This document shows, piece after piece, positions 50,690 through 62,687 of a stretch of 64,000 bases of DNA (within the stretch, counting starts at the first letter, position 1; each line of letters opens with the position of its first letter). Source of the DNA: Natronomonas moolapensis 8.8.11 (GTDB taxonomy: Archaea; Halobacteriota; Halobacteria; Halobacteriales; Haloarculaceae); NCBI RefSeq assembly GCF_000591055.1, contig NC_020388.1, positions 248,001 to 312,000 on the forward strand, in the 5' to 3' direction. The position numbers and the translations under genes are program-made. The notes under the pieces are model-generated. The model searched no databases, was not told the DNA's origin, and was given only the letters and a program-made list of their open reading frames with translations.

Positions 50690-51496
50690 TCACCGGCGAT
50701 CCGAGAGCGCCGGGAACTCCCCGCGTACCTCGGCGACGCGTTCCGGCGGACAGGCCGCGTGGACGATTGCCGGCCCCTCGTCGGTGGCAGCGACCGGCGT
50801 CCCCCAGGGATCATACACCGTCGACCGGCCGACGAGGTCGGCCGCCTCGAACGACCCGGCGCCGTTGACCGCGCCGACGTACAGCAGGTCCTCGACGGCA
50901 CGCGCGCGCGGCAGGAGCTGCCAGTGTTCGACGCGCGGGTAGGGCCACGCGCTCGGTACGAGCACCATCGTCGCGCCCGCTTCGAGCAGTCGCCGGTACA
51001 GCTCCGGAAACCGGAGGTCATAGCAGGTCGTGACGGCGGCGGTGTGACCGCACACCTCGGCCGTCGGGAGCCGATCGCCGGGGACGAGCAGCTCCGCCTC
51101 CGCCGAGTCGTAGCCGAACAGGTGGTGTTTCCGGTACACCAGCTGCCTGTCACCGTCGCTGTCGAAAAGCACTGCGGTGTTCGCGAGGCCCTCCGGTTCC
51201 GGAACGGATTCGCCCGCGGCGGCCGAGGCAGCGAGGTCCTCGACGACCGTCCCGGCGAGCACCGCGACGTCGTGTTCGACCGCGGCCGCCCGGATCGCTC
51301 GGTGGACCCCGCCGCCGATCGGTTCGGCGCTGCGCTCGTAGGCGTCGAAAGCGAAGTAGCCAACGTCGAAGACCTCCGGGAGTGCAACGCAGTCGGCCCC
51401 CTCGGCGGCGGCCGCGTCGATCGCCTCGACCGCTCGCTCGACGTTTCGATCCCGCTTGGCCGGTTCGATCTCGATCTGTGCGAGCGCGAGGTTCAT
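50690..51496 (-). CDS. Nitrilase-superfamily carbon-nitrogen hydrolase
   Basis: 268 residues. Catalytic triad Glu-Lys-Cys is visible: E in CVALPEVFDVG, K in VYRKHHLFG, C in AVTTCYDLRFPELYRRL. Similar to the omega-amidase/NIT2 type. Substrate unknown. Its ATG overlaps the stop of the upstream SRPBCC gene by four bases. Confidence 0.9.
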   Translation of the reverse strand: MNLALAQIEIEPAKRDRNVERAVEAIDAAAAEGADCVALPEVFDVGYFAFDAYERSAEPIGGGVHRAIRAAAVEHDVAVLAGTVVEDLAASAAAGESVPEPEGLANTAVLFDSDGDRQLVYRKHHLFGYDSAEAELLVPGDRLPTAEVCGHTAAVTTCYDLRFPELYRRLLEAGATMVLVPSAWPYPRVEHWQLLPRARAVEDLLYVGAVNGAGSFEAADLVGRSTVYDPWGTPVAATDEGPAIVHAACPPERVAEVRGEFPALSDRR

Positions 51497-51915
51497 CTCC
51501 CCGTTCGCTCGCGGACGGTCGACTCGAGGCTCGCCAGTTCGCCGTCGAGCTTCCGCTTGAAGTACGTCTCGACGCCCGGCAATCGCCCCTCGACCCGAAA
51601 GCGGTTCGTGACCCGGGTGCCCGCCTCGACGGGGTCGAGGACGTGTTCACCCTGTACGTTCATGGCCTTCGATCGGCCGACGAACCGGACGTAGGCCGGC
51701 CCGTCGACCTCGACGTCCTCGGTTTCGACCTCGATCGTCCGGTCGATCCGCGGGATCGGGAGCGACACGTGCCAGATCGCGGTCCGATCGCCGGTCGTCT
51801 CGAAGTCGGTGACGACGCTTATCGACCGGGCCCGGATTTCGGGGTCCGAGATGACGTCCCACACCTCCTCGGGAGGCGCTGGGATGTCGAATACGCGCTC
51901 GATGCGGGCGGTCAT
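51493..51915 (-). CDS. SRPBCC/CoxG-like protein
   Basis: 140 residues. MTARIERVFDIPAPPEEVWDVISDPEIRARSISVVTDFETTGDRTAIWHVSLPIPRIDRTIEVETEDVEVDGPAYVRFVGRSKAMNVQGEHVL is the START-like pattern, and CoxG-type proteins show the same ending with a C-terminal helix. Possible lipid or cofactor carrier. Cotranscribed with the nitrilase gene. Confidence 0.75.
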   Translation of the reverse strand: MTARIERVFDIPAPPEEVWDVISDPEIRARSISVVTDFETTGDRTAIWHVSLPIPRIDRTIEVETEDVEVDGPAYVRFVGRSKAMNVQGEHVLDPVEAGTRVTNRFRVEGRLPGVETYFKRKLDGELASLESTVRERTGR

Positions 51916-52009
51916 ACGTCCCGACTAGGGGGGGACACGTATAAGAAACGGCCGTTCTGTGACCGCCTTGCCGGTCGCCGGAGGAGATATTCGAGCGGTC
52001 GAGAACAGT

Positions 52010-52234
52010 TCACTCGGGGGTGACGCGCCACGTCGTCGAGCGGGCCCGAGACCACTTCTCGATGTCGACGTCCTCGGAGTGTTCGGCCAGCCTCGGGAGC
52101 CGCGTGCCGACCTGCTTGGCCGTCAGGTCGATGGCGTCGGCGATGTGTTTCGACCGAAGGTACTGCTCACCACCCTTGGCGCGCTCCCGCAGGTACGCGA
52201 GGATCCGCTTGTCTTCGTCACTCAGTTCACCCAT
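52010..52234 (-). CDS. Small winged-helix protein (DUF7123-like)
   Basis: 74 residues: SDEDKRILAYLRERAKGGEQYLRSKHIADAIDLTAKQVGTRLPRLAEHSEDVDIEKWSRARSTTWRVT, a compact winged helix with a clear recognition helix and wing. Probably a DNA-binding regulator common in haloarchaea. Confidence 0.65.
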   Translation of the reverse strand: MGELSDEDKRILAYLRERAKGGEQYLRSKHIADAIDLTAKQVGTRLPRLAEHSEDVDIEKWSRARSTTWRVTPE

Positions 52235-52282
52235 GCCCGCGGGTACGGTCGCGAGCGGCTTAAGACCGTTCCTTCCGGTTAC

Positions 52283-52471
52283 TCACCCGTAGACGTGGTA
52301 GGCGGCGACCGACAGCGCCCCTCCGAGCATCGCAACGGCGAGCGCCCCGCCGGAGGCGAGCTGATCGCCGGTGAACCCGAACACTGCCATGCCCACCGCG
52401 CCGAGCACGGCCACGATGCCGAACAGTACCGGAAAGCCGACGCCCTTGTCCGTCGAATCGGCAGTCTCCAT
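52283..52471 (-). CDS. Small two-span membrane protein (DUF7525-like)
   Basis: 62 residues. METADSTDKGVGF, then helices PVLFGIVAVLGAVGMAVFGF and ASGGALAVAMLGGALSVAAYHVYG. Function unknown; conserved small membrane protein type in haloarchaea. Confidence 0.6.
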   Translation of the reverse strand: METADSTDKGVGFPVLFGIVAVLGAVGMAVFGFTGDQLASGGALAVAMLGGALSVAAYHVYG

Positions 52472-52533
52472 ACGCCACTCTACGGCAGGGCGATTATAAA
52501 TCCCGCCGATCCGTCGGAAACGGAGTGCGGAGC

Positions 52534-52923
52534 TCACTCCAGCAACTGTTCGAGCTGGTGGCGACGCCGGTCGATGTCGAAGGCGGGGTCCACGCCACCC
52601 TGGACGTGGAGTCGGTCGAGGAGCAACAGCGGGTCCGCGCCCGCGGCCTCCGCTGCCGGGACCAACTCCTGGAGCGCGCGCCGGTGTAGCGCCAGCGAGT
52701 CGAGGAGTCCGATCGCGACCGCGAGGGGGACCGCCGCCTCGGCGTCGGTCGGGAAGGCGCTCGATATCAACTCGAAGCGCGGCTCCGGGGGCGCGTCGGT
52801 CGCGGCGAGCGTGAGACACTCCGGACACAGCGCCGCGCGCTCGGACGCCCCGGGGACATGGGGACGATACTCGCTCGGGACCTCGAAGACGACGGTTCGG
52901 GCACCGCAGTTCGGACACTCCAT
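52534..52923 (-). CDS. Zinc-finger protein (DUF6276-like)
   Basis: 129 residues from ATG 52923. Zinc site MECPNCGARTVVFEVPSEYRPHVPGASERAALCPECLTL, followed by a helical region (AEAAVPLAVAIGLLDSLALHRRALQELVPAAEAAGADPLLLLDRLHVQGG). Probably a conserved haloarchaeal protein of unknown role. Confidence 0.65.
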   Translation of the reverse strand: MECPNCGARTVVFEVPSEYRPHVPGASERAALCPECLTLAATDAPPEPRFELISSAFPTDAEAAVPLAVAIGLLDSLALHRRALQELVPAAEAAGADPLLLLDRLHVQGGVDPAFDIDRRRHQLEQLLE

Positions 52924-53110
52924 GCGAAACCTACTGCTCCGGGGCGTATGAACGGGACGGAAGGCCGGCGGGAGGGCTCCAGTCTGCGGCCGTATGAACG
53001 GCCGGCGCCGACCCGACACGAAGGTTTATATGACAGATGGGGGCTACTTCGGCGTGTGAGGGCCGTTTCGGAACCGTCCGCCGCGGCTCGGAGCACATAG
53101 AGGACAGCGT

Positions 53111-53611
53111 ATGCACAGGAAGGGACACGTCGGCGCGGCGCTCGCCGCCTACGCTCCGATCGGGGGCCTCCTCGTCGCCGCCGGGATCGACTCGCTCGCG
53201 GCCGTCGGCGGCGTGGTCGCGGTCTGGTTGGCTACGCTGCCGGACTGGGACCGGCGGATCCCCTTCGTCGGTCACCGGGGCGTGACGCATACGGTCCACT
53301 TCGCCGGCGCGGTCGGCGGACTCGTCGGAATCGCCGGCGCGCTGTCGGGCCGCTCGGCCGGGGTCTGGACGGCGGCCACCCTCGGCGGCTTCGGGTTCCT
53401 CGTCGGTTCGGTGACGATACTCTCACACGTCGCTGTCGACGCCCTCACGCCGATGGGCGTCGACCCCTTCCGGAACGGCCGGCGGCGCTCTCTCGACGTC
53501 ACTCGCGCGGCGAACCCGATCGCGAACGACGCACTGTTGGCGCTCGGCGTGGTTTCGGTCGGCGTCGCCTACGTACTCGGAGCGGCGATCGCCGGTTCGA
53601 TACCGGGATGA
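53111..53611 (+). CDS. YdjM-type membrane-bound metal-dependent hydrolase
   Basis: 166 residues with several membrane helices and the conserved polar residues MHRKGHVGAALA (His), LPDWDRRIPFVGHRGVTHT and SHVAVDALTPMGV. These H/D clusters are those of the YdjM/LexA-regulated inner membrane family, of uncertain enzymatic role. TTTATATG at about 53,024-53,031 is a possible promoter element. Confidence 0.85.
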   Translation: MHRKGHVGAALAAYAPIGGLLVAAGIDSLAAVGGVVAVWLATLPDWDRRIPFVGHRGVTHTVHFAGAVGGLVGIAGALSGRSAGVWTAATLGGFGFLVGSVTILSHVAVDALTPMGVDPFRNGRRRSLDVTRAANPIANDALLALGVVSVGVAYVLGAAIAGSIPG

Positions 53612-53624
53612 CAGAGTCGGTCCG

Positions 53625-54317
53625 TCAGTCGTCGGCCGGAACAGTCTCGACCTCGGTCTCGGCGGCCTCTTGGGCTTTCTCTTCGGCTTCGTCCGCCTCC
53701 TTTTTCGCCTTGATCTTCTTCATACGGAAGATCTCCTCGCGTTCTTGCTCTTCGAGTTTCTGCTCGATGTACTCCTGGGCGCCGTGGAGTTCGGGCAAAA
53801 GCTTGAATTCGAGGGCGTTGACCCGGCGTTTCGTCTTCTCGATCTCGTCGAGCATCTTCTTCATCGCCGTCTCGACCTCGGCGGCGAGGATGATCGTCTC
53901 CAGTAGCTCCTCGTAAGCGTCGGCCGCCTCGTCGATGCGCGCCGACGTGCCCACGAGTCCGTAGCCCCGCTGGTCGAGTGACTTTTTCACCTTGGTCGAC
54001 TCGATCTGGGGGACGACCACGCCCATGATGTTCTTCGATTGGCTCGTGATCTCGGGGTGTTCCTTCAGCGCGGCGGCGGCCCCGCGGACGGCGACGTCGC
54101 CTTCCATCGCCCGGGCCATGTTGATGTTGCGCTGGGCGCGCTCGTAGTTGTCGTCCAGATCCGACCGGACGTCCTGGGCCTGATCGAGAATGTCCATGAA
54201 CTCCATGATGAGGCCGTCGCGCTTCTTTTCGAGGGTGTCGTGGCCCCGCTCGGAGAGTTCGATACGATCCTCGATCGCCATGAGGTTCTTCCGAGTCGGT
54301 TTGACGTCCTTAGACAT
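53625..54317 (-). CDS. atpD: A-type ATP synthase subunit D
   Basis: 230 residues. Central rotor stalk. Long coiled coil with [35 protein letters not shown] near the start and [27 protein letters not shown], the family signature, later. Acidic C-terminal tail. Last gene of the operon H-I-K-E-C-F-A-B-D, about 110 bases after atpB. Confidence 0.95.
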   Translation of the reverse strand: MSKDVKPTRKNLMAIEDRIELSERGHDTLEKKRDGLIMEFMDILDQAQDVRSDLDDNYERAQRNINMARAMEGDVAVRGAAAALKEHPEITSQSKNIMGVVVPQIESTKVKKSLDQRGYGLVGTSARIDEAADAYEELLETIILAAEVETAMKKMLDEIEKTKRRVNALEFKLLPELHGAQEYIEQKLEEQEREEIFRMKKIKAKKEADEAEEKAQEAAETEVETVPADD

Positions 54318-54428
54318 CTGTTGTGAGATGTTTTCTCCCCGAACACGTTAATTCTTTATCATACGGGGGACCTCGAAACGACGGGGTACCCGGGGGTGAA
54401 AACGAAACTGCGCGACCGATCGGATCGG

Positions 54429-55847
<1,419 letters not shown>

Positions 55848-55849
55848 GG

Positions 55850-57607
55850 TCAGTAGTGCTCCCGAAGCTCCTCGGCGATGTCGTCTTTCAGCTCGTCGAT
55901 GTACTCCTCGAAGTCTTCTTGGGTGTTCATCCGATTGAGCCGCGAGACCGAGTCGACGTCGACGATCTCCTCGACGGGGACGCCGGCCTCGAGCGCCTCG
56001 AAGGCCTCCTCGTTGAAGTGTTGGATCGCGGTCAACATGAGGTAGGTCTTCTCGGGCTCACAGTAGGTGTCGACGTCGTGGAAGGCGTTCTGCTGGAGCC
56101 ACCCCTCGCGGATGTAGCGGGCGACCTCCAGGGTGAGCTGTTGGTCGTCCGGCAGCGCGTCCTTGCCGACGAGTTGGACGATCTCCTGCAGTTCGCTCTC
56201 CTCGTCGAGGACGTCGACGGCCCACTGCCGCACCTCTGGGTACTCCTCGTTGACGTTCTCGCGCCACCACGGATCGAGCTGTTCGGTGTACAGCGAGTAG
56301 GACTCGTTCCAGTTGATCGACGGGAAGTGCCGCCGTTCGGCCAGGTCCGCATCGAGCGCCCAGAAACACTTCACGATACGCAGCGTGTTCTGGGTGACCG
56401 GTTCCGAAAAGTCCCCGCCGGGCGGCGAGACGGCACCGATCGCCGAGATCGAGCCCTCGCTGCCGTTGAGGTTCTGGAACTTGCCGGCGCGTTCGTAGAA
56501 CTCCGAGAGGCGAGCCGCCAGATACGCCGGGTAACCCTCCTCGCCGGGCATCTCCTCGAGCCGCGAAGAGATCTCCCGCATGGCTTCGGCCCACCGCGAG
56601 GTGGAGTCGGCCATCAACGCCACGTCGTAGCCCATATCGCGGTAGTACTCGGCGATCGTGATTCCGGTGTACACGCAGGACTCGCGCGCCGCGACCGGCA
56701 TGTTGGACGTGTTCGCGATGAGACACGTCCGGGACATGAGCGGTTTGCCCGTCTTCGGGTCCTCCAGTTCGGGGAAGTCCTCGATGACCTCCGTCATCTC
56801 GTTGCCACGCTCGCCGCAACCGACGTAGACGACGATGTCCGCGTCGGCCCACTTGGCGAGTTGGTGTTGGGTGACCGTCTTTCCCGAGCCGAACGGCCCC
56901 GGAATCGCCGCGGTCCCGCCCTTCGCGATCGGGAACAGACCGTCGAGGATGCGCTGACCCGAAATCAGCGGCGTCGTCGGCGTCTCCTTTTCGACCGTCG
57001 GTCGGGGCTCCCGAACCGGCCACTCCTGGCGCATCGCGATCTCCTCGCCGCTGTCGAGTTCGACGACCGCCTCGTCGACGGTGAACGACCCCGACTCGAT
57101 CGCGGTGACCTCCCCGCCCTCGTAGCCCGGCGGCACCAACACCTTGTGGTCGATGCTTTCGGTCTCGGGGACGATCCCGACGACGTCGCCCGCAGTGACT
57201 TCGTCGCCGACCTCGACCTCTGGGTCGAACTCCCAGGTCTTTTCGAGGTCGATACCGGGTGCGTCGACACCGCGGTCGAGGAACGCACCCATCTTTTCTT
57301 CGAGAACGTCCAGCGGCCGCTGGACGCCGTCGTAGATACTGTCCAACATGCCCGGACCGAGATCGACCGAGAGCGGTTCGCCCGTGTTCTCGACGGGCTC
57401 GCCGGGGGCGACGTCGGACGTCTCCTCGTACACCTGGATCGTGGTGATGTCCCCTTCGATCTCGATGACCTCGCCCATCAGCCCTTCCTCGCCGACGTAG
57501 ACGACGTCGTTCATCCGGGCACCGAGATCGGTCGCGGTCACGACCGGACCGCTGACGCTCTCGATTACGCCCTCGTCTGTGGTTTCGCTTGCAGTTGCTT
57601 GACTCAT
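55850..57607 (-). CDS. atpA: A-type ATP synthase catalytic subunit A
   Basis: 585 residues. Hydrolyses or makes ATP. P-loop GPFGSGKTV near residue 235, [20 protein letters not shown], and [22 protein letters not shown]. No intein is present. Full length for the family. Two bases separate the atpF stop from the atpA start. Confidence 0.97.
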   Translation of the reverse strand: MSQATASETTDEGVIESVSGPVVTATDLGARMNDVVYVGEEGLMGEVIEIEGDITTIQVYEETSDVAPGEPVENTGEPLSVDLGPGMLDSIYDGVQRPLDVLEEKMGAFLDRGVDAPGIDLEKTWEFDPEVEVGDEVTAGDVVGIVPETESIDHKVLVPPGYEGGEVTAIESGSFTVDEAVVELDSGEEIAMRQEWPVREPRPTVEKETPTTPLISGQRILDGLFPIAKGGTAAIPGPFGSGKTVTQHQLAKWADADIVVYVGCGERGNEMTEVIEDFPELEDPKTGKPLMSRTCLIANTSNMPVAARESCVYTGITIAEYYRDMGYDVALMADSTSRWAEAMREISSRLEEMPGEEGYPAYLAARLSEFYERAGKFQNLNGSEGSISAIGAVSPPGGDFSEPVTQNTLRIVKCFWALDADLAERRHFPSINWNESYSLYTEQLDPWWRENVNEEYPEVRQWAVDVLDEESELQEIVQLVGKDALPDDQQLTLEVARYIREGWLQQNAFHDVDTYCEPEKTYLMLTAIQHFNEEAFEALEAGVPVEEIVDVDSVSRLNRMNTQEDFEEYIDELKDDIAEELREHY

Positions 57608-57609
57608 GA

Positions 57610-57930
57610 TTACTCGTCCATCAGGTCGATGCCGATGGCGCGTTTGATCTGCTCGCGCAGATTGCCCGAACCGGTCCCGCCGCCCAGCGTGACGACGACC
57701 GGTTCGACACTCGTTTCGACCCGTTGTCGGACTGTGCGTGACAGCTGTTCGACGTCTTCGTCGTGCATCACGACGATCCCGACGCCGTCGTCGTCGAGCG
57801 CCGACGTGACGGCGTCGTCGAGGTGTTCGTCTTTCTCCTCGTCGGTCACGTTCTCGAAGCGCCGGACGCCGGCGAGACGGAAGCCTGTCGTGAAATCCGG
57901 GCTGCCGACCACGGCGATCTCCTGGCTCAT
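57610..57930 (-). CDS. atpF: A-type ATP synthase subunit F
   Basis: 106 residues. Small central-stalk protein with an alpha/beta Rossmann-like fold: [41 protein letters not shown], and a C-terminal helix. Overlaps atpC by four bases. Confidence 0.93.
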   Translation of the reverse strand: MSQEIAVVGSPDFTTGFRLAGVRRFENVTDEEKDEHLDDAVTSALDDDGVGIVVMHDEDVEQLSRTVRQRVETSVEPVVVTLGGGTGSGNLREQIKRAIGIDLMDE

Positions 57931-58985
57931 TGTATCAGCTCCTCCTCGATCTCCTCGACCGGAAGGCCGGCCTCGCGACCGCGGGCAATCGCCCGGATGT
58001 TCTCGACCTCGCGCTCCTTCGCGAGGATGTACGAGAGCACCGGACAGATCGACAGCGGGTACCGATTCGACAGCTTCTCGGAGTACTCGAGCAGTGCGGT
58101 GTTCAACGCGTGTTCGAACCCGATGAGACTCGTTGCCGACTCGAGTTCGTCAAGCGCCTTCGAGAGGTCGTCGCCGTACGTACTCTCTTTGATCGCCGTC
58201 ACCAAATCGTCGGTGTTCGCCGCGAGCGTACCGAGTTCGGTGGCGTCGAAGAGCTGGCCCCCCTCGATGAAGTACTCGCCCGGGTCGATCTCGGCACCGC
58301 TTCGGGCGATCCGAAGCGCGTTCCGGAGGTTCCGGAAGTCGATCTCGGCCTCGAGGAACTCCCGGTACAGCGCGATCGGCGTGTCCGGTTCCGGCTGTCC
58401 GATGTCGTCGAGCAGGTGCGCGAAGAACGCGCGGTCGACGGCGTTCTCGAGGGGGACCAACACGTCCGAGCTCTCGAAGTCCTCGTAGGCCTCTTCGAGC
58501 GGTTCGCCGAAGATGCTCCCCGACAGCGCCTCGATGGCGTCCTCGATGCTCGTGGCTTCGACCAGTCGATCGAGCGTCCGTCCCGCGAACTCCCCCGTCC
58601 GGATGAGGTCGTCCTCGACGTCCTCGCGGTCGGCGCCGGTGTAGATACCGCGAATGATCGTCTTGATGTTCCAGGCGTCGAACTTCCGGAGGTAGTTCGC
58701 GATGTACTCATAGAGCGGCCCGTCGGCCCACGTCAACAGGTCGTCGAAGTGTTTCGAGAGGTTCCGGTTCAGCGCGTACTCGATGAGATCGACCCCGGAG
58801 TGCCGCGTCCCGAGGGCGTTCATCTCCGTTTCGTACTCGCTGTCCTCCATAAAGCGGGCGATCTCGCCCGGACCCATCCGGACTAGCTTCCGGTAGTCGT
58901 CCCCGTCGAACAGCTTCGCCCGCCGCGATCGCGCTCTCGCGGTGACGTATTCGTAGTTCGAACTTCCCTCAGTTTTGACGCTCAT
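57927..58985 (-). CDS. atpC: A-type ATP synthase subunit C
   Basis: 352 residues from ATG 58985 ([55 protein letters not shown]). All-helical socket linking the rotor ring to the central stalk, with three repeated helical domains. It overlaps atpE by four bases. Upstream in-frame codons are antisense-like and rejected. Confidence 0.94.
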   Translation of the reverse strand: MSVKTEGSSNYEYVTARARSRRAKLFDGDDYRKLVRMGPGEIARFMEDSEYETEMNALGTRHSGVDLIEYALNRNLSKHFDDLLTWADGPLYEYIANYLRKFDAWNIKTIIRGIYTGADREDVEDDLIRTGEFAGRTLDRLVEATSIEDAIEALSGSIFGEPLEEAYEDFESSDVLVPLENAVDRAFFAHLLDDIGQPEPDTPIALYREFLEAEIDFRNLRNALRIARSGAEIDPGEYFIEGGQLFDATELGTLAANTDDLVTAIKESTYGDDLSKALDELESATSLIGFEHALNTALLEYSEKLSNRYPLSICPVLSYILAKEREVENIRAIARGREAGLPVEEIEEELIQ

Positions 58986-59560
58986 TCTTCGAAGAGACGC
59001 GCGCTGATATCGCGCAGGTTCTCCTCCCAGACGTCTTCGAGAACGGAGTCGAACGTGTTGTTCACTCGGACGCGCGAGCCGTCGGCCTCGACGACGACGC
59101 CGCCGAGACAATCGATCGGCTCGCCGACCTCGAAGCCGTCGTACTCGCCGACGATCGACGCCAACAGTTCGGCGTCGGCTTCGCTGCCGCGGACGCGGAC
59201 GGACCCCGCGTCGAACTCCTCGCTTGCGGCGTCCAGAAGCGACCGGGTCAGCGACTCGCGCTCCTCGCCGTCGATCTCGGCGATCTGTGCTTCAACGTCG
59301 TTGCGGACCTCCTCGAGAACCTCACGGCGCGCTTCGAGACGGGCCTGCTTCGCCTCGAGTTTCGCGCTCGAAAGCTTCTGCTCGCGCTCCTGTTCGATCG
59401 TCCGCTCGACCTCGCGGTCGGCCTCCGATCGGATATCGTCGGCCTCCCGTCTGGCCTCGGAGACGATCTCGTCGGCTCGCGTCTCCCCCGTCTCGCGTAT
59501 CTCCTCTGCACGCGCGCGGGCTTCGTCTCGGATGTCCTCTACGACCGTATCAAGGCTCAT
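58982..59560 (-). CDS. atpE: A-type ATP synthase subunit E
   Basis: 192 residues. Peripheral stalk. Long N-terminal coiled coil (VVEDIRDEARARAEEIRETGETRADEIVSEARREADDIRSEADREVERTIEQ) and a globular C-terminal half (VRVRGSEADAELLASIVGEYDGFEVGEPIDCLGGVVVEADGSRVRVNNTFDSVLE) that binds the A/B head. Follows atpK after 22 bases. Confidence 0.95.
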   Translation of the reverse strand: MSLDTVVEDIRDEARARAEEIRETGETRADEIVSEARREADDIRSEADREVERTIEQEREQKLSSAKLEAKQARLEARREVLEEVRNDVEAQIAEIDGEERESLTRSLLDAASEEFDAGSVRVRGSEADAELLASIVGEYDGFEVGEPIDCLGGVVVEADGSRVRVNNTFDSVLEDVWEENLRDISARLFEE

Positions 59561-59582
59561 AGTTTGGAAAAATCCGTGTGGT

Positions 59583-59849
59583 TTAGACCACGAAGACGAC
59601 GACCAGCGCCAGGATGACGAGCGTCTCGGGCAGGACCGTCAGGATCAGGCCCCGGCCGAAGAGGTCTTCGTTTTCAGCCATCGCGCCGACGGCCGCGGCG
59701 CCGATGCCACGCTCCGCATAGCCCGCGCCGAACGCGGCGAGACCGACTGCGAGCGCGGCGGCTGCCGCGGGCTCGATAGCGGGACCGCCTACGGCCCCTT
59801 CTTGGAGTACCGGTGCAACACTGCTGGCGACAGTAGCAAGTTCAAACAT
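59583..59849 (-). CDS. atpK: A-type ATP synthase subunit K (membrane rotor ring)
   Basis: 88 residues, two membrane helices with a small hairpin. The ion-carrying glutamate is in the second helix (TVLPETLVILALVVVFVV). Normal length for a single-hairpin c subunit. A TTTTATG-type element near 59,915-59,925, about 70 bases upstream, may give an extra promoter for the abundant K subunit. Confidence 0.95.
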   Translation of the reverse strand: MFELATVASSVAPVLQEGAVGGPAIEPAAAAALAVGLAAFGAGYAERGIGAAAVGAMAENEDLFGRGLILTVLPETLVILALVVVFVV

Positions 59850-60049
59850 GGTTTGTGTTCCGTTGGTGTGGATTAACTGCTATCCGAACAGTCGGGTATG
59901 TTCGTACTGAGTTCATAAAACTTCCCAAACGCCGTCGTGGACGGCGGGTCGACGCTGCTGCGGCTGTCGGAGGAAAACGCAAACCGCGCCGCGATCGGCC
60001 GCCGCCGGCCCGCCGGAGCCGACCCGACAGACCGCCCCGACGGCCCGTC

Positions 60050-62311
60050 TCAGTCCTCGGTGGTGTAGCGCCGCTCGTAGCCGAACGGCTCGTAGGGCTT
60101 GCCGCCGCCCTCGTAGAACTTCCCGAAGAACTCCACGTACTCGAGACGGATCCCCTGCAGGCCGGCGCTCGTGACCCCGAGCGCGAGCACGAGCAGGTGG
60201 CCGACGACGAGCACGAGCGCGCCGACAACCACGGCGGCGATGCTGCCGTGGACCAGCCCGGGAGACATGATCTCGACGACCTGGTGGCCGTGGAACGACG
60301 TCCCGGCCTCGGCCGGCATCCCGCCGACCCCGAAGTGCCACGCGTCGACGGTCTCGCCCCCGTGGGTCTCCTCGGTGACGTAGACGCCGAAGACGAGCAG
60401 GTTGACCACGAAGGCCATCCCCGCCTTCGCGAGCAGCACGGCCGCGAGCCGGGTGTACGAGAGGACGTTCACGAGAACGTTGAGGAACTCGACGCCCTCG
60501 ACGGGGTCTCCCTTGACGAGCAACACGAGGCCGACGAAGAAGACCCCGAGGCCGACGAGCCCGACCGTAGTGGGGAGCCCCGCAAAGCCGAGTGCGAACG
60601 GGTGTCCGGCGAAGACGGCGCTGTCGGCCGAGACGAGCAGGCCGGGCGCCGCGCCGCTGGGCGGCGCGTCCGCGAACACCCACGCCCAGAAGCCGAACAA
60701 CATCAACAACCACGACCCGCTCTCGGTCATCGCGTCGCCGATGCCGTGTGAGAGGTTCTGATAGAAGTCGATGATCCACCCGACTGCGAGGTGGAGCATC
60801 CCGACGAGCAGGCTCACCACGAGCCACCCGAGCGCGTAGGTGCCGTACTCGGGGGAGAGACCCTTGTGTATGGGCGGAGAACCGCTCGGCCAGACGATCT
60901 CGCCGAGCTGGTGAAGCCCGAATATCTCCCCGTATAGCACGCCGAAGATCGCGGTGAATATCCCGGCCGCGACGGCGACGCCACCGAGCGAACGGATTCC
61001 CGGCGACTCGAAGCGCCGCATCAGGGCGTAGCCGATGGCGACGTAGAGGATCCCGTATCCCAGATCGCCGATCATGAACCCGAAGAACGCCGGGAACGTC
61101 AAGAACAGGATCAGCGTCGGATCGATCTCCGTGTATCTGGGCCGGTTGATGACGCCGACGAGCATCTCGAAGGGCTTCGCGATTGCGCTGTTGTCCTGGA
61201 CGACCGGCGGCGAACCGCCGCTCATCGCTCGACCGCCGTCGGCGACGGCCTCGCCGTCCCCGCCGTCCGCGACGGCGTCCGGTTCACCGGCTGTGCGTCC
61301 GCCAGCGCTCTGACCGCCGGATTTCCCCGACTCCTCGATCTCCTCGTGTTCGTGGGCGTGGCCGTCCTCGTCGTAGGACGCCCGTTCGAGTTCGTCGACC
61401 TCGACGTGGTCGCCGGCGCGGGCGTCGAGCGTATCGACGAGGTCGTCGACCCGCTCCGTCGGGATCCAGCCCTCGGAGACGAAGGCGTTCTCCGTCGTCG
61501 CGAAGGTCAGCGGCGCTTCCCGCTTTTGGACCTCGATCGAGAGCTTCTCTTCGGCGGCGAGCAGGAAGCCAGAAACCTCGTGTTTGAGGTCTTCGAGGCG
61601 GCTCTCGACGGTCTCGAGGTTCGATTCGAGCTGGCCGCGGCGGTGGTTCAGATCCTCGATGTACGCCTCCGGACTCGTCGCCTCGCCTCCTTCGCCGAGG
61701 TCCGGGATCTCGTACTCGGTGAAGGCCGCGCCGACCAGCGCGTCCTCGAGGTCCACGTCAGGATAGACGAAGGCGGCGACGTACTCGTCCTCCGCGTACA
61801 GCTCGTACGCTTCGACCGCCTCGCTGTCCTCGAGTGCCGCCTCGATCTCGCCGCGGTCGCCCTCGCCGACCGCGGCGGTCAGCGAGTCGTATCCGGACAG
61901 CAGATCGATGTCGAGCCCCAGCGCGGCGAACGGACGCGCCGACTCGATCCGCTCGTCGATCTCGCGGAGCTCGTCGTCGATCTCCGAGCGCTCGTCGTCG
62001 AGGTCGTTGACCCGCGTTCGGACGTCCTCGAGTTCCGATTCGAGTTCGTCGTCGTCGATGATCCGGGGTCGGCCGGCGTCCGACTCCTCGACGCCGAGGG
62101 TGCTCTCGAGGGCGCGGACGGTGACGAGTCTACTCGCGGCCTCCTCGGCACCCTCGATCGGGTTCCCCGGGGAGAACCCCTCCCAGGCGCCGTCGTAGTC
62201 GGTGACGTGGACCAGGTTCAACTCGTGGACGGCCTCGATGGCGTCGTCCATCACGCGTTTGGATCCCGTTACCGAGACCCGGCTCATCCGTTTAGGTCTG
62301 AGACTGGACAT
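60050..62311 (-). CDS. atpI: A-type ATP synthase subunit I
   Basis: 753 residues. N-terminal cytoplasmic part with coiled coils (residues about 1-350), then about seven membrane helices (LILFLTFPAFFGFMIGDLGYGILYVAIGYAL... LAAVLLAKAGMAFVVNLLVFG). It forms the ion half-channels and binds the peripheral stalk. The ATG at 62311 gives SSLRPKRMSRVSVTGSKRVMDD, matching the family start (LRP-x2-M-x2-V-x-VTG), so this start is preferred over 62287 even though it overlaps atpH by 20 bases. Confidence 0.93.
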   Translation of the reverse strand: MSSLRPKRMSRVSVTGSKRVMDDAIEAVHELNLVHVTDYDGAWEGFSPGNPIEGAEEAASRLVTVRALESTLGVEESDAGRPRIIDDDELESELEDVRTRVNDLDDERSEIDDELREIDERIESARPFAALGLDIDLLSGYDSLTAAVGEGDRGEIEAALEDSEAVEAYELYAEDEYVAAFVYPDVDLEDALVGAAFTEYEIPDLGEGGEATSPEAYIEDLNHRRGQLESNLETVESRLEDLKHEVSGFLLAAEEKLSIEVQKREAPLTFATTENAFVSEGWIPTERVDDLVDTLDARAGDHVEVDELERASYDEDGHAHEHEEIEESGKSGGQSAGGRTAGEPDAVADGGDGEAVADGGRAMSGGSPPVVQDNSAIAKPFEMLVGVINRPRYTEIDPTLILFLTFPAFFGFMIGDLGYGILYVAIGYALMRRFESPGIRSLGGVAVAAGIFTAIFGVLYGEIFGLHQLGEIVWPSGSPPIHKGLSPEYGTYALGWLVVSLLVGMLHLAVGWIIDFYQNLSHGIGDAMTESGSWLLMLFGFWAWVFADAPPSGAAPGLLVSADSAVFAGHPFALGFAGLPTTVGLVGLGVFFVGLVLLVKGDPVEGVEFLNVLVNVLSYTRLAAVLLAKAGMAFVVNLLVFGVYVTEETHGGETVDAWHFGVGGMPAEAGTSFHGHQVVEIMSPGLVHGSIAAVVVGALVLVVGHLLVLALGVTSAGLQGIRLEYVEFFGKFYEGGGKPYEPFGYERRYTTED

Positions 62312-62630
62312 TCACCGCCTCCGTGAACAGATCGACCGTATATTCGACCGCCGCCTCGCGGTTCTCCGCGGCGCGTTCCTCGAGTGCCTCGCGCTCGGAC
62401 TCGCCCTCGGCGATGATCTCCTCGCGTTCGGAGTCGATATCCTCGCGCGCCTCCTCGAGGCGCTCCTGTTTGTGGGCCTGCGCCTCCTCGTGGGCGTCCT
62501 CGCGGATGCGGTCGGCCTCCTCGCGCGCCTCGGCAATGCGCTCTTCGCGCGCCTCCTCGGCCTCGGCGACGATGTCGTCGGCCTCATCCTCGGCCCCCTT
62601 GATTCGGTCAAGAACCTCTGGCCTGGCCAT
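62292..62630 (-). CDS. atpH: A-type ATP synthase subunit H
   Basis: 112 residues, almost entirely Ala/Arg/Glu coiled coil (VLDRIKGAEDEADDIVAEAEEAREERIAEAREEADRIREDAHEEAQ), with a short C-terminal VQSQT. Forms the peripheral stalk with subunit E. First gene of the operon, with its own upstream gap of 57 bases after aIF6. Confidence 0.92.
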   Translation of the reverse strand: MARPEVLDRIKGAEDEADDIVAEAEEAREERIAEAREEADRIREDAHEEAQAHKQERLEEAREDIDSEREEIIAEGESEREALEERAAENREAAVEYTVDLFTEAVNVQSQT

Positions 62631-62687
62631 AATTATATCAAATGTCGCTTCGGAAAGCGGCTATTTGGTAGTTGCGGAACGGAGGCG